Both the position numbers and the translations under genes were made by a program. A DNA stretch of 51,854 bases from Anaeroplasmataceae bacterium. GTDB lineage: Bacteria; Bacillota_I; Bacilli_A; Acholeplasmatales; Anaeroplasmataceae. Positions 26,270 to 35,305 of the stretch are shown piece after piece; position 1 is the stretch's first letter; each line of letters opens with the position of its first letter. Location: the NCBI GenBank assembly GCA_020025015.1, contig JAHHSV010000007.1, positions 1-51,854 on the forward strand, written 5' to 3'. A model generated the notes under the pieces. That model had not been told where the DNA came from. It saw only the letters and a list, made by a program, of their open reading frames with translations, and made no database searches.

Positions 26270-27145
26270 ATGGAAAAAGCTCTAAAGGTAGAAAATTTAA
26301 CAAAGCTTTATAAGGAGAATCGTGGCATCCGTGATGTATCCTTAAATATCGATGAGGGGATGGCTATTGGTATTATTGGACCATCAGGAAGCGGTAAGTC
26401 AACCCTTATAAAGGCTATGCTTGAATTAATCACTAAAACTAGTGGTAAGGTAAGCTTTTATGGTAAAAGCCTTGAGCGTAATTATGTTGATATTATGAAT
26501 ATAATTGGCTATTTACCAGATAAGCAATATGAATTTAAAAATAAGGCCATTGACCTTTTAAAATATACAAGCCGTTTTTATGATTTAGACTTCACCAAGG
26601 AAATCGAATACTACGCCAAAAGATTAAATGTTGACTTAAATAAAACTATGCAGGAAATGTCTTCTGGTGAATTACAAAAGGTAGGAATAATTGAGGCTCT
26701 TTATCATAAGCCTAAAATTTTATTCCTAGATGAGCCTACTAGCTATTTAGATGCTAAATCAACCCAAATTCTTTTAGATATTCTAAGGGAGCTTAAGGAA
26801 AGCAAGGTAACTATTTTTATTGCTAGCCATGAGCTTTCCTTCATTCATAAGCTATCAGATGAAATCTATATGCTAAATGAGGGTAAAATTAATCTAATTG
26901 ATGAGGCCTTACTAAAGGCTGATCACAAAAAGGTAACCATTGCCCTAGATCAGGAATTTAATATTAGAAAATTTCAGTTTAATGGCATCAAGTACTTAAA
27001 CTTTGAAAAGAATCTTGTATCCTTCATCTATCAGGGTGATATCAATAAGCTTTTAAAGGAAATTGAAGGCATTAAAATGAATGACCTTACAATTGAAAAT
27101 CCTTCAATTGATGAAATTATAGGAGGCCTTGCTGATGATTTATAA
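26270..27145 (+). CDS. ABC transporter ATP-binding protein (exporter, CcmA/BcrA-like)
   Basis: A 291-residue ABC ATPase. Walker A GPSGSGKSTLIK is near residue 35-46, the signature MSSGELQKVGI near 130-140 and Walker B ILFLDEPTSYLD near 150-160, followed by the switch His in ASHELSF. The signature has SSGE instead of LSGG(E/Q), which still keeps the critical Ser-Gly. An extra 80-residue C-terminal domain, as in BcrA/YxlF-type exporters, follows the ATPase core. It is the first gene of a three-gene operon with two membrane proteins, which together would form an ABC-2-type exporter. The substrate is unknown; drug or peptide export is typical of the family. The start at 26270 is set by the ribosome binding site. 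Confidence 0.9.
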   Translation: MEKALKVENLTKLYKENRGIRDVSLNIDEGMAIGIIGPSGSGKSTLIKAMLELITKTSGKVSFYGKSLERNYVDIMNIIGYLPDKQYEFKNKAIDLLKYTSRFYDLDFTKEIEYYAKRLNVDLNKTMQEMSSGELQKVGIIEALYHKPKILFLDEPTSYLDAKSTQILLDILRELKESKVTIFIASHELSFIHKLSDEIYMLNEGKINLIDEALLKADHKKVTIALDQEFNIRKFQFNGIKYLNFEKNLVSFIYQGDINKLLKEIEGIKMNDLTIENPSIDEIIGGLADDL

Positions 27146-27914
27146 GGACTTCTTTAAGGCAAGGCTTAAATCAAGCATTATCTATACAATAATTATAATT
27201 ATCCTTTCAATTAGCTGGATGGGGCTATTTAATAGCTTTAGTGCGGCAAAGCCTGAAATACTTACCTTTCTAAATGAAATAAATATTGAGAAGCTTGAAG
27301 CCCTAGATATTAATCCTAATACTATCTTCGAGCCCCTTTACTTTTATAGCTTCTTCTTAACCTTTGGGATAATTGTCTATTCCCTATTTGCGGTTAACCT
27401 TGCCATTCAAACAATTTTAGAAAACAATGATAAGGAAAGATTAATGCTAACAAAGCCTATAAAAAGAACGGATTATCTTAAGGTAAGAATCTATATTTCC
27501 CTAGCGATTCTAGTTTTAAGCCATATCTTAATTTTTATAAGCCTTCATATAACGCTTGCTTTCTTTAATGTTGAGCATTTATTTAGCCTTCTATTTTTAA
27601 TTCAGCTAGGAATATTTTTAAGCCAAATTGCTATCTATTCCTTGGTTTTAATGATAACAACCTTTATCCCTGATGCTAAGCTAATTAATATTCTAGGCGT
27701 TTTACTAGTTTTAATATTTGTAATGCTTGAAATGGTCGCGAGAGTAGCAAACCAAGGCTGGCTAACCTATATTAATCCTCTATCCTACTTTAATCCTAAC
27801 TTTACGATAGAGCATAAAAGGCTATCCTTTGATTATCTAGCAGCGATGATTGCCTTATGCTTCTTTAGCTTTAGCTTCACCTTCAATGAATACAATTCAA
27901 AGGAGGTAGCCTAA
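27135..27914 (+). CDS. ABC-2 type transporter permease, first subunit
   Basis: A 259-residue integral membrane protein with six predicted helices and a large outer loop between the first two (about 35-75), the layout of ABC-2 permeases. It forms the membrane channel with the next gene product and is powered by the ATPase encoded just upstream. I chose the ATG at 27135: AGGAGG lies 8 bases before it, inside the end of the ATPase gene. An upstream TTG at 27129 is only 2 bases from that site. It overlaps the ATPase gene by 11 bases and the next gene by one base (TAATG). The conserved basic stretch NDKERLMLTKPIKRTDY near residue 100 is the likely contact with the ATPase. Confidence 0.83.
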   Translation: MIYKDFFKARLKSSIIYTIIIIILSISWMGLFNSFSAAKPEILTFLNEINIEKLEALDINPNTIFEPLYFYSFFLTFGIIVYSLFAVNLAIQTILENNDKERLMLTKPIKRTDYLKVRIYISLAILVLSHILIFISLHITLAFFNVEHLFSLLFLIQLGIFLSQIAIYSLVLMITTFIPDAKLINILGVLLVLIFVMLEMVARVANQGWLTYINPLSYFNPNFTIEHKRLSFDYLAAMIALCFFSFSFTFNEYNSKEVA

Positions 27915-28645
27915 TGCTTAAAAAGCTTTTATCTAAAAATGTTTTTAAAACACTAATTATAGCTCTACTATTAAGCCTATTTTTAATAATTGTCTTTGCT
28001 GTAAATCATAATAATACTATTACAGATGAAGCCCTAAATGCCTTTAATAGCCTACCAATTTGGCTAAGAGTAATATTTATGATTCTAATTCCTATCTTTG
28101 GCGATTTTAAATATCTATATCAATTTATAATGCTTTATATTATTCCAATTACCTTCATCTATTCCTTCTATTTAGGCTTTACCATAGATGATGAAAATCA
28201 AATTGAAGAGACTATGCCTCTAGCAAGAAAAACTAAAAGGGCTAATTATATTTTAGCCCCATTTATCCACATTGTAGCTATATTAGTCCTACTATTTATA
28301 AGCGCTATAATAACTACCTCAATTTGCTATAAAAGCTTTCAGCTAGAGCTAATAAATGGCTTTATTAGCCTCTTGTTTTGGAATACTGTAGTTTATGCTA
28401 TTGCCATAAGCTTTAATAAATTAAATAAAAAATATAAGCTAATTTTAATTATCAGTATTGTATTATATCTAAGCCTTGCCTTCATTATTACAAGCATTGC
28501 TTCTGTTAGCTGGTTTTATTATTTATCACCGCTTAATATACTTTTACTACCTAAAAATAGCTTCTTAATTTATCTGCTTCCGCTAGGCATAATTATAAGC
28601 CTTAGCATACTTTACTTTATGAAAAAGCATAAGCATATAAGCTAA
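27914..28645 (+). CDS. ABC-2 type transporter permease, second subunit
   Basis: A 243-residue protein with six hydrophobic helices and the same layout as the upstream permease, including a large loop after the first helix. The coupling segment IEETMPLARKTKRANYIL near residue 100 parallels KPIKRTDYL in the first subunit, so the two are probably distant paralogues forming a heterodimer. Translation should be coupled through the TAATG overlap, and AGGAGG lies just before it. It is the last gene of the operon: a strong terminator begins in its stop codon. The substrate is unknown. Confidence 0.8.
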   Translation: MLKKLLSKNVFKTLIIALLLSLFLIIVFAVNHNNTITDEALNAFNSLPIWLRVIFMILIPIFGDFKYLYQFIMLYIIPITFIYSFYLGFTIDDENQIEETMPLARKTKRANYILAPFIHIVAILVLLFISAIITTSICYKSFQLELINGFISLLFWNTVVYAIAISFNKLNKKYKLILIISIVLYLSLAFIITSIASVSWFYYLSPLNILLLPKNSFLIYLLPLGIIISLSILYFMKKHKHIS

Positions 28646-28668
28646 AAAAAGGGCCGAAGCCCTTTTTT
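28645..28668 (+). terminator. Terminator of the ABC exporter operon
   Basis: AAAAAAGGGC pairs with GCCCTTTTTT around CGAA, with T-rich sequence after it. Confidence 0.9.
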
Positions 28669-28794
28669 ATTTTGCCTTACCTAGCATAAAATTAACGCTA
28701 CTGTCATAATAGCTTACAGGTTTGCGAATTTAAGCCAGCTCTTAGCTCCTCAAAAATTAAAATGCGTAGCTTATGTAATAAGTCACTAGTAATA

Positions 28795-28984
28795 TCATAC
28801 AACTATTGCATTATCCTTACTAAGCCAGATACAAATAATATAATTTGCTGATGAATCACCCGCACCATTAGCACATCCACTTTACCTCGAAAATGGTTCT
28901 AGCCCTTCTCTATTTTTATCCCATAGATAAATAATATTTATTTTTGTATAATCAAGCTCTTTGTTTTTGTCATAAAGAAAAGCC
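28795..28984 (-). pseudogene. Decayed coding remnant, possibly SUKH/SMI1-like
   Basis: In this 400-base gap one minus-strand frame reads protein-like over about 63 codons with one internal stop: YDKNKELDYTKINIIYLW, then GLEPFSR, a TAG/TAA-type break, and SGCANGAGDSSANYIICIW up to a TGA at 28795. A hydrophobic strand, a Gly-rich GAGD turn and a final VV strand recall the C-terminal half of SUKH (SMI1/KNR4) immunity proteins. There is no start codon, ribosome binding site or promoter, and another stop lies just upstream. The assignment is by eye and weak. The rest of 28669-29031 shows nothing else. Confidence 0.25.
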
Positions 28985-29031
28985 TAATACAAAAGTGAGA
29001 ATTCTAAAAAACGAATGACAAAGTATGCTCA

Positions 29032-29076
29032 AAAAGCAACCCTATCAACAATCTAAATTACTAGATAGGAGCTTTT
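29032..29076 (-). terminator. Terminator of pncB
   Basis: On the minus strand AAAAGC-CCTATC pairs with GATAGG-GCTTTTT, with small mismatches and a 17-base loop, and ends in a T-run. Confidence 0.65.
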
Positions 29077-30519
29077 CTATTCCTCTTCAATTTCTAATAA
29101 AAGCTTATGCTTTAAATCACTTAGCTTCTTCGTTAAATCAACATAATAGGTTTGAGGGTAGGCAAAACGCTTAACCTCCTCCCAAATTGTCTTAAAGGCC
29201 TTCTCACTAAACTCTCTAATTTCTACTAAATTAGGGCGCTTATAAACAAGCTTGCCTTCAATAAAAATTGGTAATAATAAAGGCTCTAAATAATAGCTAC
29301 CAGCCTTAAAGGTCTTATTCTTCCAGGTATTCATTTGATGATAAATTGTTAGGTCCTGATCCTCACTTAGCTTTTCCTCATGTAAGGCCATAACATCAGC
29401 TAAAGCCATTTTTGATTCCCTATCATAAATACGATATAAATCCTTGTAGCCTGGATTAGTAATCTTTTCAATATTTTCACTACGCTTAATCTTAGGAATA
29501 AACTTACCATCCTTATAGATGCTTGATAGCTTATAAACACCACCAAAAACTGGGCTAGATTTTGAACAAATTAAATTTTCACCAACACCCATTGAATCAA
29601 TCTTAGCCCCTTGAGCTAATAAGGATTCAATTAGATATTCATCTAAGGAATTACTGATTACAATATTACAATCCTCCATACCATTAGCGTCTAATTCCTT
29701 ACGAATTTGCTTTGACAAATAAGCCATATCACCTGAATCGATTCTTACACCCTTTAAGCGATAGCCCTGAGGCTCTAAAACCTCCTTAGCCGCCCTAATC
29801 GCATTAGGTAAGCCGCTATGTAAGGTATCATAGGTATCTAATAGTAAGGTTGCGCTATTAGGATAGGTGTTACAATAAGCCTTAAAGGCCTCAAGCTCAC
29901 TATCAAAGGATTGCACAAAGGAATGAGCCATTGTACCTAAGGCAGGCATATTAAATAATTTACCAGCATAGGCTGTAGCTGTACCAGCAACCCCTCCAAT
30001 ATAGGCCGCACGCGCTCCATAAATTGCCGCATCAAAGTTGTGGCTACGTCTTGCGCCAAACTCCATAATCGCTCTACCATCAGCAGCCGTAACTATTCTA
30101 CGCGCCTTAGAGGCAATCATTGTTTCATGGTTAATGCATAAAAGTAAGCCAGTTTCTAAAAGCTGGGCTTCAATTATATTCCCCTTCACTCTAACAATTG
30201 GCTCATATGGAAAAACAGGCGTTCCTTCAGGAATCGCATAGATATCTCCTTTAAATTTAAAATTGCTTAGATATTCTAAAAAGGCCTCATTAAAGCAGTT
30301 AGTGCTTCTTAAGTAATTAATATCATCAGCAGTAAAGCTAAAATTTAAAACTAGGTCAATCGCTTGATCAAGACCAGCACAAACAGCATAGCCAGCATTA
30401 TCAGGATTCTTACGATAAAACAAATCAAAGGTTACCTCTTCATCCATCTTACCCTCATTAAAATAAACCTGACTCATAGTTAGCTCATAAAAATCCATAA
30501 CTAGGGTTAAATTTCTCAT
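29077..30519 (-). CDS. pncB: Nicotinate phosphoribosyltransferase
   Basis: A 480-residue NAPRTase, the enzyme that joins nicotinate to PRPP with ATP to make nicotinate mononucleotide in NAD salvage. Family features are visible: MDFYELTMSQVYF at the N-terminus, FDLFYRKNPDNAGYAVCAGL around 47-66, EFGARRSHNFDAAIYGARAAYIGG around 150-173, and the PRPP-site segment GVRIDSGDMAYLS around 250-262. The length fits the Firmicutes form. The start follows AGGACGTGAT, and an extended -10 lies at 30540-30548. It is a single gene with its own terminator. The TetR gene upstream also has its own terminator, so co-transcription is unlikely, but a regulatory link is possible. Confidence 0.95.
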   Translation of the reverse strand: MRNLTLVMDFYELTMSQVYFNEGKMDEEVTFDLFYRKNPDNAGYAVCAGLDQAIDLVLNFSFTADDINYLRSTNCFNEAFLEYLSNFKFKGDIYAIPEGTPVFPYEPIVRVKGNIIEAQLLETGLLLCINHETMIASKARRIVTAADGRAIMEFGARRSHNFDAAIYGARAAYIGGVAGTATAYAGKLFNMPALGTMAHSFVQSFDSELEAFKAYCNTYPNSATLLLDTYDTLHSGLPNAIRAAKEVLEPQGYRLKGVRIDSGDMAYLSKQIRKELDANGMEDCNIVISNSLDEYLIESLLAQGAKIDSMGVGENLICSKSSPVFGGVYKLSSIYKDGKFIPKIKRSENIEKITNPGYKDLYRIYDRESKMALADVMALHEEKLSEDQDLTIYHQMNTWKNKTFKAGSYYLEPLLLPIFIEGKLVYKRPNLVEIREFSEKAFKTIWEEVKRFAYPQTYYVDLTKKLSDLKHKLLLEIEEE

Positions 30520-30539
30520 TAAATCACGTCCTTTTTCAT

Positions 30540-30548
30540 ATTATAACA
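30540..30548 (-). promoter_or_regulatory. Extended -10 promoter of pncB
   Basis: TGTTATAAT on the minus strand, 20 bases before the ATG. No convincing -35 is seen. Confidence 0.6.
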
Positions 30549-30581
30549 TTTTTTTAAAATAAAAGCCTAAAAAAATCCTTT

Positions 30582-30610
30582 AAAAAAGCATATCAACGTC
30601 GTGATATGCT
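30582..30610 (-). terminator. Terminator of the TetR-family gene
   Basis: AGCATATCA pairs with TGATATGCT around CGACGT on the minus strand, followed by six T residues. Confidence 0.88.
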
Positions 30611-30616
30611 AAATAA

Positions 30617-31192
30617 TTATTGCTTAATAACTCCAACAATACCGTGTAATAAAATCTTAGAAATATTCTTTGAAAATTGAGATAAAGGAATATCCGAATT
30701 AGAATTAAACCAGAACTGATAGCTATGTAGCATACCACCAACAACATAGTTAGAAACTAAATCAACCTTATCAGCAGGCACAAGATTTTGCTGCAACAAA
30801 ACATTCTTTAGCTTTAAAGCTACTGAAGACATAATTTTATTAATTAGCTTGCTAGAAGCATTAACATTAAAAAGCTTACGATAGAAATCTAAATTACTAT
30901 TTAAAATATTATTGATTGTATCAAAAATTGTTAAAGGATTTTCTAAGGTCTTATACATATCTACCTTAGCTAAAACCTCATCAATAGCTAAGACAACTGT
31001 ATCCTCAATTTCCTCTAGGATTTCTCTTACCCCAGCATAATAATTATAAATTGTCTTACGATTAACATCAGCTAAATCTGCAACCTCCTTAATTGTAATT
31101 TCATTTAGGGTCTTAGTCCCTAATAATTCAATTAAAGCATTACAAATAGCCTTTTTAGTTTTAATTACTCTTCTATCTACCTTTTTTTCCAT
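30617..31192 (-). CDS. TetR/AcrR-family transcriptional regulator
   Basis: A 191-residue regulator with an N-terminal TetR helix-turn-helix at about 25-55 (TIKEVADLADVNRKTIYNYY) and a helical C-terminal domain typical of TetR_C ligand-binding regions (GIVG at the end). It probably represses its own gene and perhaps a neighbour; ligand and targets are unknown. I chose the ATG at 31192, preceded by GGTGATC. An in-frame ATG at 31204 lies almost on the predicted transcription start of the -10 box at 31209-31214. An 18-bp perfect-armed palindrome overlaps the promoter. The transcript ends at the hairpin 30582-30610. Confidence 0.87.
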   Translation of the reverse strand: MEKKVDRRVIKTKKAICNALIELLGTKTLNEITIKEVADLADVNRKTIYNYYAGVREILEEIEDTVVLAIDEVLAKVDMYKTLENPLTIFDTINNILNSNLDFYRKLFNVNASSKLINKIMSSVALKLKNVLLQQNLVPADKVDLVSNYVVGGMLHSYQFWFNSNSDIPLSQFSKNISKILLHGIVGVIKQ

Positions 31193-31208
31193 CTTGATCA
31201 CCATGTTT

Positions 31209-31236
31209 ATTATACCCCATAAATAATACTATTTAT
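31209..31236 (-). promoter_or_regulatory. Promoter and palindromic operator candidate of the TetR gene
   Basis: TATAAT (31214-31209) on the minus strand, with the palindrome ATAAATA-ATAC-TATTTAT at 31219-31236 placed directly upstream, between -10 and -35. Seven-base arms are perfect. The position suits autorepression by the encoded TetR protein. The -35 region is poor. Confidence 0.5.
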
Positions 31237-31437
31237 AGATATAAGTCCTTCCTTTTGTTAGCTAAATGCTATTATTTTAAAAACCTAAAGCTTTAATTTA
31301 TAACTGATTTAGTATAATAGGTTAAATTTATTAAAGCCACTAAAGAAATTTTTTCTCTAACACTTTATTTTACTCCAAAATATTAAAAATTTCCTTAAAA
31401 AAGTATAAAAATTAGCCATTTTCACCTTTTGTTTTTC

Positions 31438-31462
31438 TACACTTGTGTATTATACCCCGTAG
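31438..31462 (-). promoter_or_regulatory. Second promoter-like copy upstream of the TetR gene
   Basis: TATTATACCCCGTA at 31448-31461 repeats, with one mismatch, the sequence at 31208-31221. The palindrome TACACTTGTGTA lies at 31438-31449. On the minus strand this reads TACGGGGTATAATA and could start a long leader toward the TetR gene. Between 31237 and 31437 I see no gene. Confidence 0.35.
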
Positions 31463-31488
31463 TGTATCTTATTTCAAAGGGCAAAATA

Positions 31489-31544
31489 ATAAAAAAGTGA
31501 GTAATAAGCAACTCTATAATTAAATATAATCACTTACCACTCAC
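31489..31544 (-). terminator. Terminator of pcrA
   Basis: On the minus strand GTGAGTGGTAAG pairs with CTTATTACTCAC through two G-U pairs, with a long AT-rich loop, and is followed by TTTTTTATTATTTT. Confidence 0.7.
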
Positions 31545-31568
31545 ATTATCTATATTGTGTCTATCAGC

Positions 31569-33689
31569 TTACTTAATTTTTCTAATTGAAGGATGATTAG
31601 AAAGTAAGGCCTTAATACCATGTGGTGCCTTAAAGGCAACCTTCAATATCTTACCCTCAACTGCAACAATTAAACCATCACCAAACATCTTATGATTGAT
31701 CTTATCACCAACACTAAAGCTTGCATCACTAGTAGCTGGCTTTCTTTCAGCCGGCTTAGAATCCTGGTTAATTGTATGCGTAATTTTAGGGGTTTCATTA
31801 TTTTTATTTAAAATATTCATTTCCCTTAAAAAGCGAGAAGGTATCATATTTTCCTGATGACCAAATCTAAAGCGTGAGGTAACATAGGTTAGATATAATC
31901 TTTGCTCTGCTCTAGTTACACCAACATAGCAAATACGTCTTTCCTCCTCCTGCTCCTTTTCCGTAACCGAATTAATGCTTGGAAAAATTTCCTCCTCCAT
32001 CGCTACCATAAAGACAACAGGGAATTCTAGACCCTTAGCCTGATGGAAGCTCATTAGCTTAACCCTTTCACTCTTATCATCAGCATTATCTGTATCTGTA
32101 CGTAGGGCTAAATCACTTAAGAAAGCCTCTAATACCTCTAAATTATCACCTGGATAGAATTCAGCATTTTCCTTAAGAACCGTCTTTAATTCTAAAATGT
32201 TATCTAGACGTTCCTCCTCATCGGCATCCTTTAGCATTTGTAAATAGCCTGATTTTTCTAAAATAAAATCAATTAAATCCTCAAGATTAATCTCATTTAT
32301 CTTTTTTCTACCCTCTATAATTAGCTCTTTAAAGGCTAATAGATTATTGTAGGCCATACCTCTTTGATCTACCCTAGCAATTGCCTCAAATAAGCTTATA
32401 GAGCTTTCAACGCTAATATCCTCAAGCTTACCAAGTAAGGTAGGGCCAATCTTACGCTTAGGCTCATTAACAACCCTCGTAAAGCTAATATTATCATTAT
32501 GATTAACCATTAAGCGAATGTAGGCTAGCATATCCTTAACCTCCTTACGGCTAAAGAATGATAGGCCTCCATAAATCTGATAAGGAATTTGATTACGCAT
32601 AAGCATATCCTCAAAATTACGTGATAGGTAATTAGCACGATACATTATGGCAAAATCCTTATAGCTATAGCCACAGGTTGAAATAAGCTCCTTAAGCTTT
32701 TCAATAACATACATTACCTCATCATATGAGGTTGAGGCATGGAAGCAAATAGGCTTTTGGCCAGCTTCCTTGCTTGTAAATAAATTCTTCTTAATTCGCT
32801 TTGGATTATGGCTAATTACCTCATTAGCCAAATCTAAAATTGGCTTAGTTGAACGATAATTTTCCTCTAATAAAATTAGCTTAGCGTTTGGATAAACCCT
32901 TTTAAACTTATGAATGTTTTCAACAACCGCTCCTCTAAAGGAATAAATTGACTGATCCTCATCACCAACGACAAAGATATTACGGCTACCAGCGGCAAGT
33001 AAATTCATAAGCTCAAACTGAATGTAGTTTGTATCCTGATATTCATCTACTAAAATATAATTAAACTTAGCCTGATACTTAGCTAAAATATCAGGATGCT
33101 TAGTTAAAATCTCAACGGTTTTAATCTGTAGGTCATCAAAGTCTAAGGAATTATTATTTTCTAAATAGCTATTATATTCATCAAATATTTTATTAAATAA
33201 TGACTTATGATAAGGGTTACCTGATGGTACCTCAAAATCCTTAAAGTTCTTACTGCTGCTAATCCACTTTTGAATAGTCGTAGGCTTTAAATCGTCATTA
33301 TAATTATTTTTCTTCATTATATCCTTAATAATTTTTAAGGAATCATCAGTATCTAAAATTAAGAATTGGCGAGTATATTTAAGTAATACAGAAATTTCCT
33401 GACGTAAAAATCTTGAACAAAAGCTATGAAAGGTTGAAACCCACATAAAGCGCGTATCAATATTTAAAAGCTTGCTAATTCTTTCCTTCATTTCATTGGC
33501 AGCCTTATTAGTGAAGGTTACCGCTAAAATACTTGAAGGATTAATACCATATTCATTTATTAGATAAGCAATACGATGCGTTAAAACTCGTGTCTTACCA
33601 GAGCCTGCTCCAGCCATAACCATAACTGGACCAGCAACTGATTCTACTGCTTCCCTCTGTCGATCATTTAATCCCTTTAAAAAGTCCAT
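31569..33689 (-). CDS. pcrA: ATP-dependent DNA helicase PcrA/UvrD
   Basis: A 706-residue superfamily I 3'-5' helicase, used in excision repair, replication restart and removal of recombinase. Motif I is AGAGSGKTRVLTHR near 27-40, motif II VDEYQDTNYIQ near 213-223, motif III GDEDQSIYSFRGA near 241-253. Later come VKLMSFHQAKGLEFPVVF (near 535-555) and the motif VI segment RICYVGVTRAEQRLYL (near 590). The C-terminal 60 residues form the RNA-polymerase-binding Tudor-like domain (SVGDKINHKMFGDGLIV). Length is normal for PcrA. It lies 11 bases downstream of the ABC-F gene and is preceded by GGGTGATTAA, so the two are co-transcribed from 35306-35334. Confidence 0.95.
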   Translation of the reverse strand: MDFLKGLNDRQREAVESVAGPVMVMAGAGSGKTRVLTHRIAYLINEYGINPSSILAVTFTNKAANEMKERISKLLNIDTRFMWVSTFHSFCSRFLRQEISVLLKYTRQFLILDTDDSLKIIKDIMKKNNYNDDLKPTTIQKWISSSKNFKDFEVPSGNPYHKSLFNKIFDEYNSYLENNNSLDFDDLQIKTVEILTKHPDILAKYQAKFNYILVDEYQDTNYIQFELMNLLAAGSRNIFVVGDEDQSIYSFRGAVVENIHKFKRVYPNAKLILLEENYRSTKPILDLANEVISHNPKRIKKNLFTSKEAGQKPICFHASTSYDEVMYVIEKLKELISTCGYSYKDFAIMYRANYLSRNFEDMLMRNQIPYQIYGGLSFFSRKEVKDMLAYIRLMVNHNDNISFTRVVNEPKRKIGPTLLGKLEDISVESSISLFEAIARVDQRGMAYNNLLAFKELIIEGRKKINEINLEDLIDFILEKSGYLQMLKDADEEERLDNILELKTVLKENAEFYPGDNLEVLEAFLSDLALRTDTDNADDKSERVKLMSFHQAKGLEFPVVFMVAMEEEIFPSINSVTEKEQEEERRICYVGVTRAEQRLYLTYVTSRFRFGHQENMIPSRFLREMNILNKNNETPKITHTINQDSKPAERKPATSDASFSVGDKINHKMFGDGLIVAVEGKILKVAFKAPHGIKALLSNHPSIRKIK

Positions 33690-33700
33690 TTAATCACCCA

Positions 33701-35272
33701 CTATTCTTCAATAAATTCTTCGTATGTTGTTACCTTATCTACTATAGTACCATCTGGCTTAAATTGAATAATTCTATTCGCAACTGTTTCTAATAGCTCC
33801 GCATCGTGAGATGAGAAAAGGATATTGCCCTTAAAGTTAATCATACCCTCATTTAGGGCTGTAATGCTTTCAAGATCTAAGTGGTTAGTTGGATCCTCTA
33901 AAACTAAAACGTTTGCACCCTCAAGCATTAGCTTAGCTAAATTACAACGAATCTTTTCGCCGCCTGATAAAACATTAACCTTCTTTAATGATTCCTCACC
34001 ACTAAATAGCATACGTCCTAGCCAGCCACGAATAAAGGTTTCTGATTCATCCTCAGGTGAATATTGTCTTAGCCAGTCAACTAAGGATAAATTCTTATCA
34101 AATAATTCCTTGTTTTCCTGCATCAAGAAGCCTTGGCTAGTTGTTATACCCCATTTAAAGCTTCCCTCATAATCAGTATCCTTACCGCTTAAAATATTAA
34201 ATAAGGCCTCAATTATTTGCGTATTTTCGGCTAAGAAGGCAATCTTATCATTCTTATTAACACTAAAGGTTAAATTCTCAAATAAGCCCTTCTTTGTTAA
34301 ATTATTAACAAATAAAATATCATTACCAACCTCACGATTTGGCTTAAAGCCAACGAAAGGATAACGACGGCTAGATGGCTCTAAATTATCAATTTCAATC
34401 TTATCAAGTAGCTTCTTACGGCTAGTTGCTTGACGTGATTTACTCTTATTAGCACTAAAACGAGCGATGAATTCCTGTAGCTCCTTAATCTTATCCTGAG
34501 CCTTCTTATTTTGATCCTTTAATTGCTCCTGTAATAGCTTACTAGATTCATACCAGAATTCATAGTTACCAACATAAAGCTTAATCTTACCATAATCAAC
34601 ATCACAAATATGCGTACAAACATTATTTAAAAAGTGACGGTCATGAGATACTACTAAAACTGTATTTTCAAAATTTAATAGGAAATTTTCAAGCCAACGG
34701 GTAGACCTATAGTCTAGGTTGTTAGTAGGCTCATCTAATAATAAGACATCAGGGTTACCAAATAAGGCTTGCGCTAATAGGGCCTTAATCTTAATTTTAG
34801 CATCACATTTACCCATTAATTCATTAAAATACTTAGAATCAACACCTAAACCAGCTAATAAGCTTTCCGCATCAGATTCGGCCTCCCAGCCACCCATTTC
34901 TGCGAATTCGCCCTCAAGCTCAGCTAGCCTAATGCCATCCTCATCATTAAAATCCTCTTTACAATAAAGCTCTTCCTTTAAAGCCATAATTTCAACTAAG
35001 CGCTTGTGGCCTAAAAGAACAGCTTCAACTAAGGTTTTATCATTATAAGCATTTTGATCCTGCTTTAAAACACTCATTCTTTCATTTTTTTCTAAGCTTA
35101 CACTACCTGTTGTTGAATCTATTTCACCAGATAATAGCTTTAAAAATGTACTTTTACCAGCCCCATTGGCTCCAATAATGCCATAGCAATTTCCTTTTTG
35201 AAATTGAATATTAACATCCTTAAATAGAGTTCTACTTCCATATTGTAGTCCTAAATTTGTAGTCTTTAACAT
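33701..35272 (-). CDS. ABC-F ATPase, YkpA/YbiT type
   Basis: A 523-residue soluble protein with two ABC modules and no membrane part, of the ribosome-associated ABC-F group. It matches the Bacillus YkpA pattern closely: GNCYGIIGANGAGKSTFLKLLSGE near 28-50, LDEPTNNLDYRSTRW near 180-195, the inter-domain linker with ARFSANKSKSRQATSRKKL, and LSGGEKIRCNLAKLML near 428. The second Walker B region reads LVLEDPTNHLDLES rather than the expected LDEPTNHLD, an exchange of the Asp-Glu pair. The first Walker B is normal. The start at 35272 follows GGAGGTAT. An in-frame ATG at 35338 lies upstream of the promoter. It is co-transcribed with pcrA. Confidence 0.92.
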   Translation of the reverse strand: MLKTTNLGLQYGSRTLFKDVNIQFQKGNCYGIIGANGAGKSTFLKLLSGEIDSTTGSVSLEKNERMSVLKQDQNAYNDKTLVEAVLLGHKRLVEIMALKEELYCKEDFNDEDGIRLAELEGEFAEMGGWEAESDAESLLAGLGVDSKYFNELMGKCDAKIKIKALLAQALFGNPDVLLLDEPTNNLDYRSTRWLENFLLNFENTVLVVSHDRHFLNNVCTHICDVDYGKIKLYVGNYEFWYESSKLLQEQLKDQNKKAQDKIKELQEFIARFSANKSKSRQATSRKKLLDKIEIDNLEPSSRRYPFVGFKPNREVGNDILFVNNLTKKGLFENLTFSVNKNDKIAFLAENTQIIEALFNILSGKDTDYEGSFKWGITTSQGFLMQENKELFDKNLSLVDWLRQYSPEDESETFIRGWLGRMLFSGEESLKKVNVLSGGEKIRCNLAKLMLEGANVLVLEDPTNHLDLESITALNEGMINFKGNILFSSHDAELLETVANRIIQFKPDGTIVDKVTTYEEFIEE

Positions 35273-35305
35273 ATATACCTCCAAAAGCCATAAAGGGCCT
35301 ATGAG

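Noticed and set aside
33825..34172. Plus-strand frame of 115 codons
   Set aside because: Antisense to the second ATPase module of the ABC-F gene.
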